Positions 8,632 to 16,617 of a stretch of 64,000 nt of DNA are shown piece after piece (the first letter of the stretch is position 1; each line of letters opens with the position of its first letter). This DNA comes from Lachnospiraceae bacterium. GTDB taxonomy: Bacteria; Bacillota; Clostridia; Lachnospirales; Lachnospiraceae. The stretch lies in the NCBI GenBank assembly GCA_014804265.1, contig JAAVAC010000055.1:1-64000 (forward strand), written 5' to 3'. Under the pieces are notes generated by a model, which ran no database searches, was not told the origin of the DNA, and worked only from the letters and a program-made list of their open reading frames with translations. The position numbers were made by a program, and so were the translations under genes.

Positions 8632-8681
8632 ATAACTACTTGGTTATTTTTACCTTGGGGTAGAAATAATTAAGTAGTTAT
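8632..8681 (+). other. 23-bp hairpin in the pyk-yaaR gap
   Basis: ATAACTACTT...TTTTTACC (8632-8654) pairs fully with GGTAGAAATAA...AGTAGTTAT (8659-8681) around a TTGG loop. All 23 positions pair as plus-strand RNA if three G-U pairs are counted. No T run follows. A second weak CCGGC/GCCGG pairing lies at about 8706-8740. The gap has no gene. Confidence 0.75.
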
Positions 8682-8785
8682 TGTAAAATATTCATATAGA
8701 CATGAGCCGGCGACTGGAATGTTCTTACTTTCGTGCCGGTACATAACAATGAGATTCCCTACAATTCACCGAGGAGGCAGGGACA

Positions 8786-9229
8786 ATGGATATAAAAGTA
8801 AATCAAACGAATCCTACAGCAGCAGCCGCTCCGGCATCTTCCAGTATCCAGCAGGGAGATAGTGCCTTTAAGTTTATGCTTGCCAGCAACATAGAAGAAA
8901 AGGATCTGCAGGTCAGGCTGACTGCCATGATGGAAGAGATCACCATGCAGGGGGATAAGCTTTCCAAGCACATGGATGTTAGGGATATGAAGAGATACCG
9001 GGGGCTTATTAAAAACTTTTTAAATGAAATAGTTACAAGGAGCCATGAGTTTTCCAGAGAAAACTTTTTAGATAAGAGGGGACGGCACAGGGTATACGGA
9101 ATCATAAAGCTGGTAGATGAGAATCTGGATGAACTGGCGAAAGAATTGATTAAGGACGAAAAGGATCATATGGCCATATTAAGCAAGATTGGAGAAATCC
9201 GGGGCCTGCTATTAGATATTTTTACTTAA
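8786..9229 (+). CDS. YaaR family protein (DUF327)
   Basis: A 147-residue protein with a disordered Ala/Ser/Pro-rich N-terminus (about residues 8-25) and a helical body with [13 protein letters not shown] and [20 protein letters not shown] segments typical of YaaR. Function is not established; the family is conserved next to holB and ricT in Firmicutes, as here. The ribosome binding site is GAGGAGG. The next gene begins 59 bases later. Confidence 0.88.
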   Translation: MDIKVNQTNPTAAAAPASSSIQQGDSAFKFMLASNIEEKDLQVRLTAMMEEITMQGDKLSKHMDVRDMKRYRGLIKNFLNEIVTRSHEFSRENFLDKRGRHRVYGIIKLVDENLDELAKELIKDEKDHMAILSKIGEIRGLLLDIFT

Positions 9230-9288
9230 AGAATCATGAAAAGACCCAGATACAAATATGGGAAGTTGTGAGAGGGAAGGATGAGCGT

Positions 9289-10278
9289 ATGGCAGATTTT
9301 AAACATATTATCGGACAGGAACAATTGGTAGAGCATTTGCAAAATGCCATAAAAACAGGAAAAGTTGCCCATGCTTATATTATCAATGGTGAAAGAAGTT
9401 CTGGAAAGGAATTTATAGCCAAAATATTTGCTGCAGCATTGCAGTGTGAAGAAGAAGGGGAAAAGCCCTGTGGAAAATGCCGCTCCTGTAAGCAGGTAGT
9501 AACCCAGAACCAGCCGGATATCATAACTGTGCTTCATGAAAAACCAAATACAATAGGCGTGGAGGATATCCGGACGAAGATCAATAATGATATTGGAATA
9601 AAGCCCTACAGCAGTCCCCGGAAAATCTACATTATGAACGAAGGGGAAAAAATGACGGTGCAGGCGCAAAATGCCTTGTTAAAGACTTTAGAAGAGCCGC
9701 CTGCCTATGGAGTCATTATGATTCTTACAACTAATTTAGAGACATTGCTGCCAACGATTCTAAGCAGATGTGTCGTATTGAATATGAAGCCGGTAGCCGA
9801 TGAAAAAGTAAAACAGTACTTAATGGAAGAGCATCATGTTCCTGAATATAAAGCAGATGTGTGCGTTGCTTTTGCAAGGGGAAATTTAGGAAAAGCCAAA
9901 GCTCTTGCAACCAGTGAAGAATTTGATAACATAAAAAATGAAGCGGTTACCTTGTTGAAATATATCCGGGATATGGAGATTTATGAAATTGTGGCTGCCA
10001 TCAAAAAGATAGCTCAGTACCAATTTGAAATCAATGATTATCTGGATATCTTATCGGTATGGTATCGGGATGTGCTTTTGTTCAAAGCCACAAATGATGC
10101 CAATCACTTGATTTTTAAGGAGGAAATACAGTATATTAGAAAGGTAGCGGATCAAAGCGCTTATGAAGGCATTGAAATCATTATTGATGCTTTGGAAAAA
10201 GCAAAAGCAAGGTTAAAGGCAAATGTGAATTTTGATTTGACCATGGAGCTGCTTTTACTGACTATAAAGGAGAATTAA
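9289..10278 (+). CDS. holB: DNA polymerase III delta' subunit
   Basis: A 329-residue clamp-loader subunit that helps load the sliding clamp at the replication fork. It has an AAA+ N-terminal region (HAYIINGERSSGKEF, a degenerate P-loop), a zinc module with Cys residues in LQCEEEG...CGKCRSCKQ, the sensor stretch QNALLKTLEEPP and the SRC motif TILSRCVVLN. Start ATG 9289 is preferred to GTG 9268 because GAGGGAAGG is spaced 8 bases from it. It is followed one base later by ricT, as in Bacillus. Confidence 0.93.
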   Translation: MADFKHIIGQEQLVEHLQNAIKTGKVAHAYIINGERSSGKEFIAKIFAAALQCEEEGEKPCGKCRSCKQVVTQNQPDIITVLHEKPNTIGVEDIRTKINNDIGIKPYSSPRKIYIMNEGEKMTVQAQNALLKTLEEPPAYGVIMILTTNLETLLPTILSRCVVLNMKPVADEKVKQYLMEEHHVPEYKADVCVAFARGNLGKAKALATSEEFDNIKNEAVTLLKYIRDMEIYEIVAAIKKIAQYQFEINDYLDILSVWYRDVLLFKATNDANHLIFKEEIQYIRKVADQSAYEGIEIIIDALEKAKARLKANVNFDLTMELLLLTIKEN

Positions 10279-10279
10279 C

Positions 10280-11188
10280 ATGATGAAAGTAATAGGTGTA
10301 AGGTTTCGGGTGGCAGGAAAAATTTATTTCTTCGACCCGTTACAATTTCCTATAAAAAGTGGAGACCATGTAATTGTGGAAACGGCAAGGGGCGTGGAAT
10401 ACGGAACCGTAGTAGGCGATATGAGAGAAATCAAGGATGAGGATATCAATCAGCCACTGAAGCCTGTTCTGCGTATTGCCACAAAGGAAGATGACCAAAA
10501 GGAAGCAGCTAATCGCAAAAAAGAAAAAGAAGCCTTTCAGATTTGTCTGGAAAAAATAAAAAAGCATGGATTGGAAATGAAGCTGATCGAGGCAGAATAT
10601 ACCTTTGACAATAACAAGGTGCTGTTTTACTTTACGGCAGATGGAAGAATCGATTTCAGGGAGCTTGTAAAGGATTTAGCATCTGTATTTAAAACAAGGA
10701 TCGAGCTTCGCCAGATTGGTGTCAGGGATGAGACCAAAATCATTGGAGGCATTGGAATCTGCGGAAGACCCCTTTGCTGCCATACCCATTTATCAGAATT
10801 TGTTCCGGTTTCCATCAAAATGGCAAAGGAGCAGAACCTTTCCTTAAACCCTACCAAAATATCCGGTGTATGCGGCAGGCTTATGTGCTGCTTAAAGCAT
10901 GAGGAAGAAACATATGAATATTTAAATAAAAAGCTTCCCAATATTGGAGACTTTGTAACCACTGATGACGGCTTAAAAGGAGAAGTCCAGAGTGTCAATG
11001 TATTAAGACAGCTTGTGAAAGTCATCGTGGATGTGGATGATGAAAAGGAAATCCAGGAATACCGGGTGGATCAGCTTCGTTTCAAGAGACGCCATAAAAA
11101 GGAAAAAGTGGACGTAAGCGATAAGGAATTAAAGGAGCTGGAAAAGCTGGAAAAACAGGAAGGAAAGTCAAAGCTGGATGACAATTAA
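10280..11188 (+). CDS. ricT: RicT/YaaT family protein (Y-complex subunit)
   Basis: A 302-residue PSP1-domain protein. The hallmark cysteines are in CGRPLCC and CGRLMCC around residues 160-210. In Bacillus, RicT with RicA and RicF forms the Fe-S Y-complex that directs RNase Y mRNA maturation and affects sporulation and competence. RicA and RicF are not in the window. The charged, Lys/Glu-rich C-terminus overlaps the next gene by 11 bases. Confidence 0.93.
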   Translation: MMKVIGVRFRVAGKIYFFDPLQFPIKSGDHVIVETARGVEYGTVVGDMREIKDEDINQPLKPVLRIATKEDDQKEAANRKKEKEAFQICLEKIKKHGLEMKLIEAEYTFDNNKVLFYFTADGRIDFRELVKDLASVFKTRIELRQIGVRDETKIIGGIGICGRPLCCHTHLSEFVPVSIKMAKEQNLSLNPTKISGVCGRLMCCLKHEEETYEYLNKKLPNIGDFVTTDDGLKGEVQSVNVLRQLVKVIVDVDDEKEIQEYRVDQLRFKRRHKKEKVDVSDKELKELEKLEKQEGKSKLDDN

Positions 11189-11939
11189 GGATAAGGAGCG
11201 GCTGGATGATCTGGGAGTTAGCGGATATGAAATCATTCAAAATCCGGAAGCTTTCTGCTTTGGTATGGATGCAGTGCTGCTTTCTGAATTTGTGAAAGTA
11301 AAGGAAGGACAAAGCGTGCTGGATTTTGGAACCGGCACGGGAATCATACCGATTCTTCTGGCGGCAAAAACAAAGGCAGGGCATATTACGGGTATGGACA
11401 TACAGGAGTACAGCGTGGATATGGCAGCCCGCAGTGTGGTGCATAATGGGCTTTCTTCCCGAATAGATATTGTACAGGGAGATATCAGGAAAGCTTCCCT
11501 ACGGTTTGGCAGAGCAGTTTTTGATGCCGTAACCTGTAATCCGCCTTATATGATTGATGACCATGGTTTAAAGAATCCGGCTGACTGCAAGGCAATTGCC
11601 CGCCATGAGATTTTATGTACCTTTGAGGATATTGCAAGGGAAGCGGCGGCTCTTTTAAAAGAGGGAGGGAATTTCTTCCTGATACACAGACCCTTCCGCC
11701 TTGTTGAAATTTTAAATACATTGACTCAATATAAGATAGAGCCAAAGACAATGCGGTTTGTATATCCTTTTGTGGATAAAGAGCCTAACATGGTGCTGAT
11801 TCACGGAAAAAAGGGTGCTAAGTCCAGAGTGACCATAGAAAGACCCCTTATTGTATACAAAGAGCCTGGTGTTTATACGGAGGAAATTTCCAGTATTTAT
11901 ACGCCAAAGGATAAGATTCCTCAGGGAAAGCTGTGTTAA
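11178..11939 (+). CDS. tRNA1(Val) A37 N6-methyltransferase family protein (YabB/TrmN6)
   Basis: A 253-residue class I SAM methyltransferase. The SAM loop LDFGTGTGIIPILLA is at about 48-62 and the catalytic NPPY at 121-124 is typical of N6-adenine methyltransferases. Synteny (ricT before, rsmI after) matches Bacillus YabB. The GIY-YIG gene yazA and the replication regulator yabA, which lie here in Bacillus, are absent. It overlaps ricT by 11 bases and so is translationally coupled. Confidence 0.9.
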   Translation: MTIKDKERLDDLGVSGYEIIQNPEAFCFGMDAVLLSEFVKVKEGQSVLDFGTGTGIIPILLAAKTKAGHITGMDIQEYSVDMAARSVVHNGLSSRIDIVQGDIRKASLRFGRAVFDAVTCNPPYMIDDHGLKNPADCKAIARHEILCTFEDIAREAAALLKEGGNFFLIHRPFRLVEILNTLTQYKIEPKTMRFVYPFVDKEPNMVLIHGKKGAKSRVTIERPLIVYKEPGVYTEEISSIYTPKDKIPQGKLC

Positions 11940-11958
11940 GAAGAAACCGGAGAGGACA

Positions 11959-12810
11959 ATGGAAGCAGGAAAATTATTTTTATGTGCAACGCCTATTGGA
12001 AATCTGGGAGATATCAGCCAAAGAGTGTTGGAAACATTAGAACAGGTAGACCTGATTGCGGCAGAGGATACCAGAAACAGTATAAAGCTTTTAAATCATT
12101 TTGGTATAAAAAAGCCATTGACCAGTTATCATGAATATAATAAAGTAGAAAAGGCAGCAGTGCTCATTGAAAAAATGAAAGCGGGCAGTCAGATAGCCCT
12201 TATAACTGATGCAGGAACGCCAGCCATTTCCGATCCGGGAGAGGTGCTTGTGAAAATGTGTCAGGAAGCCGGTATTGTAGTAACATCCCTGCCGGGGCCT
12301 GCCGCCTGTATTACCGCACTGACTTTATCAGGACTTAGTACAAGAAGGTTTTCTTTTGAAGGATTTCTGCCTGTAGATAAAGGAGAAAAAAAGCAGGTTC
12401 TGGAAGAGCTTTCCAAAGAGACCAGGACCATGATTTTATACGAAGCTCCTCATCATTTGAAAAGAACCTTAAAGGAGCTTTATGAAGCAGTGGGAAACCG
12501 GAGACTGACTTTATGCAGGGAGCTTACCAAAAAATTTGAAACCATTTTCCCCACTACTTTACAGGAGGCAATTGCTTACTACGAGGAAAATGAGCCCAGA
12601 GGCGAATATGTATTGGTACTGGAAGGCAAAAGCCTTTTAGAAATAGAAGAAGAAAAAAGGGAAGTCTGGCAGCAGATGTCAATTTCAGAACATATGTCCC
12701 ATTATGAACAAAAGGGAATGGATCATAAAAGCGCCATGAAACAGGTGGCAAAGGATCGGGGCATTTCCAAGCGGGACGTATATCAATATCTTATTGAGAA
12801 AAACAGTTGA
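11959..12810 (+). CDS. rsmI: 16S rRNA C1402 2'-O-methyltransferase
   Basis: A 283-residue tetrapyrrole-methylase-fold enzyme that methylates the ribose of C1402 in the decoding centre of 16S rRNA. Motifs are LFLCATPIGNLGD at the start, AAEDTRNS, ITDAGTPAISDPG and SLPGPAA. The start at 11959 follows GGAGAGG; a longer frame from 11851 overlaps the methyltransferase gene and lacks family sequence. The TGA stop lies within the -35 box of the first acpP promoter. Confidence 0.94.
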   Translation: MEAGKLFLCATPIGNLGDISQRVLETLEQVDLIAAEDTRNSIKLLNHFGIKKPLTSYHEYNKVEKAAVLIEKMKAGSQIALITDAGTPAISDPGEVLVKMCQEAGIVVTSLPGPAACITALTLSGLSTRRFSFEGFLPVDKGEKKQVLEELSKETRTMILYEAPHHLKRTLKELYEAVGNRRLTLCRELTKKFETIFPTTLQEAIAYYEENEPRGEYVLVLEGKSLLEIEEEKREVWQQMSISEHMSHYEQKGMDHKSAMKQVAKDRGISKRDVYQYLIEKNS

Positions 12811-12850
12811 CAAAAACATATGTAGATACTATACTCTGATTGTCAAATTA
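12807..12850 (+). promoter_or_regulatory. acpP1 promoter with overlapping FabT-like operator
   Basis: TTGACA (12807-12812), a 17-base spacer and TATACT (12830-12835) form a near-consensus sigma-A promoter. The -10 box runs into the palindrome-like CTCTGATTGTCAAAT (12834-12848), close to the TTTGA-N3-TCAAA site bound by FabT/MarR-type regulators of fatty acid genes. A bound repressor would cover the start site. The arrangement is repeated before the second acpP. Confidence 0.75.
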
Positions 12851-12893
12851 TCCCGGAAGAAAAAGAAAAAGGAAAAGAAAAGGAGAAGCAAAT

Positions 12894-13127
12894 ATGTTAG
12901 AAAAAGTAAAAGAAATTATTCAGGAACAATTAAACTTGGACGGAGTAGAAATCACAGAAGAATCTTCTTTCAAAGATGATTTAGGCGCAGATTCTTTAGA
13001 CTTATTTGAATTAGTTATGGCTTTTGAGGAAGAATACGGAATCGAGATTCCTTCCGATGATTTAGAGCAGATTACAACAGTTGGTGCTGTGATTGAATAT
13101 ATTAAAAGTAAGGGTGTAGAAGCATAA
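12894..13127 (+). CDS. acpP: Acyl carrier protein, copy 1
   Basis: A 77-residue acidic carrier protein. Ser34 in [10 protein letters not shown] is the phosphopantetheine attachment site. It carries growing acyl chains for the type II fatty acid system. It differs from copy 2 (13528-13761) at only one residue, Gln59 versus Lys59, while the genes differ at many silent sites. The start at 12894 follows AAAAGGAGAAGC. It has its own promoter and terminator, so it is expressed apart from the main fab operon. Confidence 0.95.
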   Translation: MLEKVKEIIQEQLNLDGVEITEESSFKDDLGADSLDLFELVMAFEEEYGIEIPSDDLEQITTVGAVIEYIKSKGVEA

Positions 13128-13170
13128 GACAAAAAGTATTGTGTCAGTGCTCAATATGCCAGTGAAATTG

Positions 13171-13217
13171 CCCCCAAAGCGGATGTATGAAGATATAGCC
13201 GCTCTGGGGGTGTTTTT
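13171..13217 (+). terminator. Terminator of acpP1
   Basis: CCCCCA...GCGG (13171-13182) pairs with CCGC...TGGGGG (13199-13210), followed by TGTTTTTG. It isolates acpP1 from the downstream fab operon. Confidence 0.8.
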
Positions 13218-13262
13218 GTCAACCTGGCCACAACTTTTTTTCATAGTGGCTTTCGATACCCA

Positions 13263-13409
13263 GTAGGAGGCGGCAGGGCATATAGAAGTCTTAGGGGCCT
13301 TATAAAAACGCCAGTCCTTACGCACGGTCCTTTCGTGCGTTAGTACTGCTGCGTTTTTATAGAACGAGAGTGTGCCCCTAAGACTTCTATATGCCCTGCC
13401 GCCTCCTAC
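13263..13409 (-). repeat. Long hairpin repeat, copy 2 (147 bp, inverted orientation)
   Basis: Outer arms 13263-13298 and 13374-13409 are perfectly complementary over 36 bases. Inner pairings are TATAAAAACGC with GCGTTTTTATA and CAGTCCTTACGCACG with CGTGCGTTAGTACTG (13 of 15). Read on the minus strand it has the same core order as copies 1 and 3 (TCTATAAAAACGCA, CAGT, CGAAAG, CTGGCGTTTTTATAAGG), but its arms share no obvious sequence with theirs. It lies between the two acpP genes. Confidence 0.92.
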
Positions 13410-13454
13410 GTCCTCCTATCCACCCCTCCCCCAAAATTTTGGAAGCAAAAACTG

Positions 13455-13497
13455 TTGACAAACGCAAACATAGATAATATACTTTGATTGTCAAACT
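13455..13497 (+). promoter_or_regulatory. acpP2-fabK promoter with FabT-like operator
   Basis: TTGACA (13455-13460), a 17-base spacer and TATACT (13478-13483), followed by the near-perfect palindrome ACTTTGATTGTCAAACT (13481-13497). The half-sites TTTGA and TCAAA match the FabT box. The region from TTGACA to the ribosome binding site resembles that of acpP1, so the duplication included the control region. Confidence 0.82.
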
Positions 13498-13527
13498 ATT
13501 CCAAATAAGAAAAGGAGAAGCAAATAT

Positions 13528-13761
13528 ATGTTAGAAAAAGTAAAAGAAATTATTCAGGAACAGTTAAACTTGGATGGAGTAGAAATTACAGAAGAATCCT
13601 CTTTCAAAGATGATTTGGGTGCAGATTCTTTAGACTTATTTGAATTAGTCATGGCTTTTGAGGAAGAATACGGAATTGAAATTCCTTCTGATGATTTGGA
13701 GAAGATTACAACAGTTGGCGCTGTCATCGAATATATCAAGAGCAAAGGTGTGGAAGCATAA
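13528..13761 (+). CDS. acpP: Acyl carrier protein, copy 2
   Basis: A 77-residue acyl carrier protein with the 4'-phosphopantetheine site Ser34 in DSLDLF, identical to copy 1 except Lys59. The stop codon abuts the ATG of fabK, so this copy is translationally coupled to the fab operon and is the likely main carrier for it. Silent differences from copy 1 show that the pair is a true duplication and not an assembly repeat. Confidence 0.95.
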   Translation: MLEKVKEIIQEQLNLDGVEITEESSFKDDLGADSLDLFELVMAFEEEYGIEIPSDDLEKITTVGAVIEYIKSKGVEA

Positions 13762-14688
13762 ATGAAGACCAGAATCACGGAATTATTAGGAATTGAATAT
13801 CCGATTATTCAGGGAGGCATGGCCTGGGTGGCAGAATATCATTTGGCAGCGGCGGCTTCAGAAGCGGGCGGACTTGGTATTATCGGTGCGGGCGGTGCAC
13901 CTGCGGAATTTGTAAGAGAACAGATACAAAAGGCAAAGGAATTGACGGATAAGCCCTTTGGAGTGAATGTCATGCTGATGAATCCGGAAGCAGATGCCAT
14001 TGCAAAGGTAATTGTGGAGGAAGGCGTCAAGGTAGTGACTACCGGTGCTGGTAATCCGGGAAAGTATATGGCAATGTGGAAAGAAGCGGGAGTAAAGGTT
14101 ATTCCTGTAGTGGCCAGTGTGGCACTTGCTAAAATGATGGAAAGAGCTGGTGCGGATGCGGTCATTGCGGAAGGTACAGAGTCTGGCGGACATATCGGTG
14201 CGGCTACTACTATGACATTGGTTCCACAGGTGGTAGATGTAGTCAGCATTCCCGTAATCGCAGCAGGAGGAATCGGTGACGGAAGAGGGTTTGCGGCAGC
14301 AATGATGTTAGGTGCCCAGGCTGTTCAGATGGGAACCAGATTTTTGCTTGCAAAGGAATGTGTGGTTCATCAGAATTATAAGGATAAAGTGATTAAGGCA
14401 AAAGACATTGATTCTGAAGTTACAGGAAGAAGCACCGGACATCCCGTGCGTTCTATCCGCAATAATATGACCAGGGAATATCTGAAAATGGAAGCGGAAG
14501 GAGCTACGTTGGAACAATTGGAAAGCCTGACACTGGGCTCACTGCGTAAGGCGGTAGTTGAGGGAGATGTGGTTACAGGTACGATTATGGCAGGGCAGAT
14601 TGCAGGTATGGTAAAGAAGGAACAGACCTGTAAGGAAATGATGGAAGAAATCATGTCCGAGGCCAAGGTTCTTTTAAAATGTGAATAA
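13762..14688 (+). CDS. fabK: Enoyl-ACP reductase II (FMN-dependent)
   Basis: A 308-residue TIM-barrel flavoprotein of the nitronate monooxygenase/FabK family that reduces trans-2-enoyl-ACP in the last step of each elongation cycle. Motifs are PIIQGGMAWVA at 14-24, GLGIIGAGG, the catalytic-region His144 in SGGHIGA, IAAGGIGDGRG and QMGTRFL. It begins on the base after the acpP2 stop. No FabI is seen in the window, so FabK is probably the enoyl reductase of this operon. Confidence 0.95.
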   Translation: MKTRITELLGIEYPIIQGGMAWVAEYHLAAAASEAGGLGIIGAGGAPAEFVREQIQKAKELTDKPFGVNVMLMNPEADAIAKVIVEEGVKVVTTGAGNPGKYMAMWKEAGVKVIPVVASVALAKMMERAGADAVIAEGTESGGHIGAATTMTLVPQVVDVVSIPVIAAGGIGDGRGFAAAMMLGAQAVQMGTRFLLAKECVVHQNYKDKVIKAKDIDSEVTGRSTGHPVRSIRNNMTREYLKMEAEGATLEQLESLTLGSLRKAVVEGDVVTGTIMAGQIAGMVKKEQTCKEMMEEIMSEAKVLLKCE

Positions 14689-14718
14689 TACATAGATATA
14701 AAATCGGGAAACGAAACA

Positions 14719-14742
14719 GGGGGTCGGAATTTACCGGCCTCC
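14719..14742 (+). other. Hairpin after fabK, possible weak terminator
   Basis: GGGGGTCGG pairs with CCGGCCTCC over 9 positions (two G-T) around AATTTA. Only ATACTTTCTATCT follows rather than a clean T run, so it may attenuate rather than end transcription before fabD. Confidence 0.45.
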
Positions 14743-14757
14743 ATACTTTCTATCTAA

Positions 14758-14783
14758 ATACTTTGATATTCAAAATATTTGAA
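14758..14783 (+). promoter_or_regulatory. FabT-like operator before fabD
   Basis: ATACTTTGATATTCAAAATAT (14758-14778) contains the TTTGA/TCAAA palindrome, and an overlapping second palindrome TTCAAAATATTTGAA runs to 14783. It matches the sites at the acpP promoters and lies about 90 bases before fabD, implying a separate, co-regulated start. No clear -35/-10 pair was found beside it. Confidence 0.65.
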
Positions 14784-14867
14784 TACAGACAAGATAGGAA
14801 GATAAGAAAGGATATATAACTAGTATTAAAATAAAAATTATAAAAAAAGAGAAGCGGAGGATTGAAT

Positions 14868-15788
14868 ATGGGGAAAATAGCATTTATGTTTCCGGGGCAG
14901 GGTGCCCAGTATGTAGGGATGGGAAAGGACTTTTACGATACCATTCCTCTTTGCAAAGAGGTTTTTGAAAAAGCAAGTAAAGCAAGCGGACTGGATGTGG
15001 AAAAGCTTTGTTTTGAAGAAAATGAACAGATCAACATTACCGAATATACGCAAATCGCCATGCTGGCAGCAGAAGTAGCCATGTTAAGAGCATTGGAGGC
15101 AAAAGGAATCAAACCGGATGTGACGGGAGGATTAAGCCTTGGAGAATATGGAGCTTTGGTGGCAAGCGGGGTCATGAGCGAAGAGGACGTATTTAAAGTA
15201 GTGAGAAAACGCGGAATCTACATGCAGGAAGCGGTTCCCACAGGCGGCGCCATGGTAGCAGTTCTTGGTCTGGATACAAAAGTGATTGAAGAAGTATGTG
15301 ACAGCATTGACGGTATGATAACCATTGCCAACTATAACTGCCCGGGACAGATTGTCATTACCGGAGAAGAAAAGGCGGCAAAGGAAGCAATGGAGAAATT
15401 AACAGAAGCAGGGGCAAAAAGATGCGTGCCTTTAAAGGTAAGCGGTCCCTTCCATTCCCCTCTTTTAACAGGAGCGGGAGAAAAGCTGGCAAAGGAGCTT
15501 GAGGAGGTAACCATTCAGGATATTGCCATTCCTTACATAGCTAATGTAACAGCCGATTATGTAACCTCTAAGGAGGAAGTAAAGCCTTTGCTTACGAAGC
15601 AGGTTTCTTCTTCTGTAAAGTGGCAGCAGACCGTTGAACTTATGATAAAGGATGGAGTCACTACCTTTATTGAAATCGGACCGGGAAAGACTTTAAGCGG
15701 ATTTATGCGAAAAATCAATCGGGATGTACAGGTTTTAAATGTGGAGAAGGTAGAAGATTTAGAGAAAGTCGTAGAAGCATTGAAGTAG
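14868..15788 (+). CDS. fabD: Malonyl-CoA:ACP transacylase
   Basis: A 306-residue alpha/beta hydrolase-like transferase that moves malonyl from CoA to ACP. It has FMFPGQGAQYVGMG at the N-terminus, the nucleophile Ser90 in GLSLGEYGA (usually GHSLGE, here Leu before Ser) and the catalytic His in GPFHSPLL. ATG 14868 is spaced 7 bases from GGAGG; an upstream TTG at 14862 is too close. It is third in the fab operon. Confidence 0.96.
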   Translation: MGKIAFMFPGQGAQYVGMGKDFYDTIPLCKEVFEKASKASGLDVEKLCFEENEQINITEYTQIAMLAAEVAMLRALEAKGIKPDVTGGLSLGEYGALVASGVMSEEDVFKVVRKRGIYMQEAVPTGGAMVAVLGLDTKVIEEVCDSIDGMITIANYNCPGQIVITGEEKAAKEAMEKLTEAGAKRCVPLKVSGPFHSPLLTGAGEKLAKELEEVTIQDIAIPYIANVTADYVTSKEEVKPLLTKQVSSSVKWQQTVELMIKDGVTTFIEIGPGKTLSGFMRKINRDVQVLNVEKVEDLEKVVEALK

Positions 15789-15846
15789 TATTCCATAGAT
15801 AACGGTTTTGTGATAAACCGGGATGAAAAAGAAAAGGAGAAGGAAA

Positions 15847-16587
15847 ATGTTAAGTGGTAAAGTAGCGCTGGTTACCGGTGCTGGAAGAGGAATTGGAAAA
15901 GAGATTGCCTTAACACTTGCATCCTATGGGGCAGATGTCATTGTAAATTATAATGGCTCTAAGGAAAAAGCGGATGAGGTAGTGGAAGAAATTAAGAAAA
16001 TGGGAAGAAAAGCTGTTGCGGTGCAATGTTCCGTGGGGGATTTTGAGGCTTGTGGAGAGATGATCACTTCCATGCTGGAAGAATTTGGGCACATTGATAT
16101 TTTAGTAAATAATGCCGGGATTACAAAAGACAATCTTGTTATGAAAATGACAGAAGCGGATTTTGATGCGGTAATGGATATCAATTTAAAAGGAACTTTT
16201 AACACGATAAAGCATATGTATCGTCCGTTTTTAAAGCAGAGGGCGGGAAGGATCATTAATCTTTCTTCCGTATCAGGCGTGCTTGGAAATGCGGGACAGG
16301 CAAATTATGCAGCCTCCAAAGCGGGAGTAATCGGTCTGACAAAAAGCATGGCAAGGGAGTTGGCAAGCAGAAATATTACAGTAAATGCTGTGGCGCCCGG
16401 CTTTATCGCAACGGATATGACGGCAGCCATGACAGATGCAGCAAAGGAAGCAACCTTGGCGCAGATTCCTTTAAAGAGGGTGGGCGAGCCAAAAGACATT
16501 AGTGAAATGGTAGCCTTTTTAGCCAGTGATAAGGCTTCTTACATAACAGGACAGGTTATTTCCGTAGACGGCGGAATGGCAATTTAA
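15847..16587 (+). CDS. fabG: 3-oxoacyl-ACP reductase
   Basis: A 246-residue short-chain dehydrogenase that reduces 3-oxoacyl-ACP with NADPH. The cofactor motif TGAGRGIG is at 10-17, NNAG at 88-91, and the catalytic Ser141, Tyr154 and Lys158 are in place. The VDGGMAI C-terminus is typical. The start at 15847 follows AAAAGGAGAAGG. It lies between fabD and fabF. Confidence 0.96.
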   Translation: MLSGKVALVTGAGRGIGKEIALTLASYGADVIVNYNGSKEKADEVVEEIKKMGRKAVAVQCSVGDFEACGEMITSMLEEFGHIDILVNNAGITKDNLVMKMTEADFDAVMDINLKGTFNTIKHMYRPFLKQRAGRIINLSSVSGVLGNAGQANYAASKAGVIGLTKSMARELASRNITVNAVAPGFIATDMTAAMTDAAKEATLAQIPLKRVGEPKDISEMVAFLASDKASYITGQVISVDGGMAI

Positions 16588-16617
16588 ATCTATTGGAAAC
16601 AGATAGGAGACAAAATT

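Noticed and set aside
12894..13761. Duplicate acpP as an assembly artefact
   Set aside because: The copies differ at many silent positions and have different flanking sequence, so both are real.
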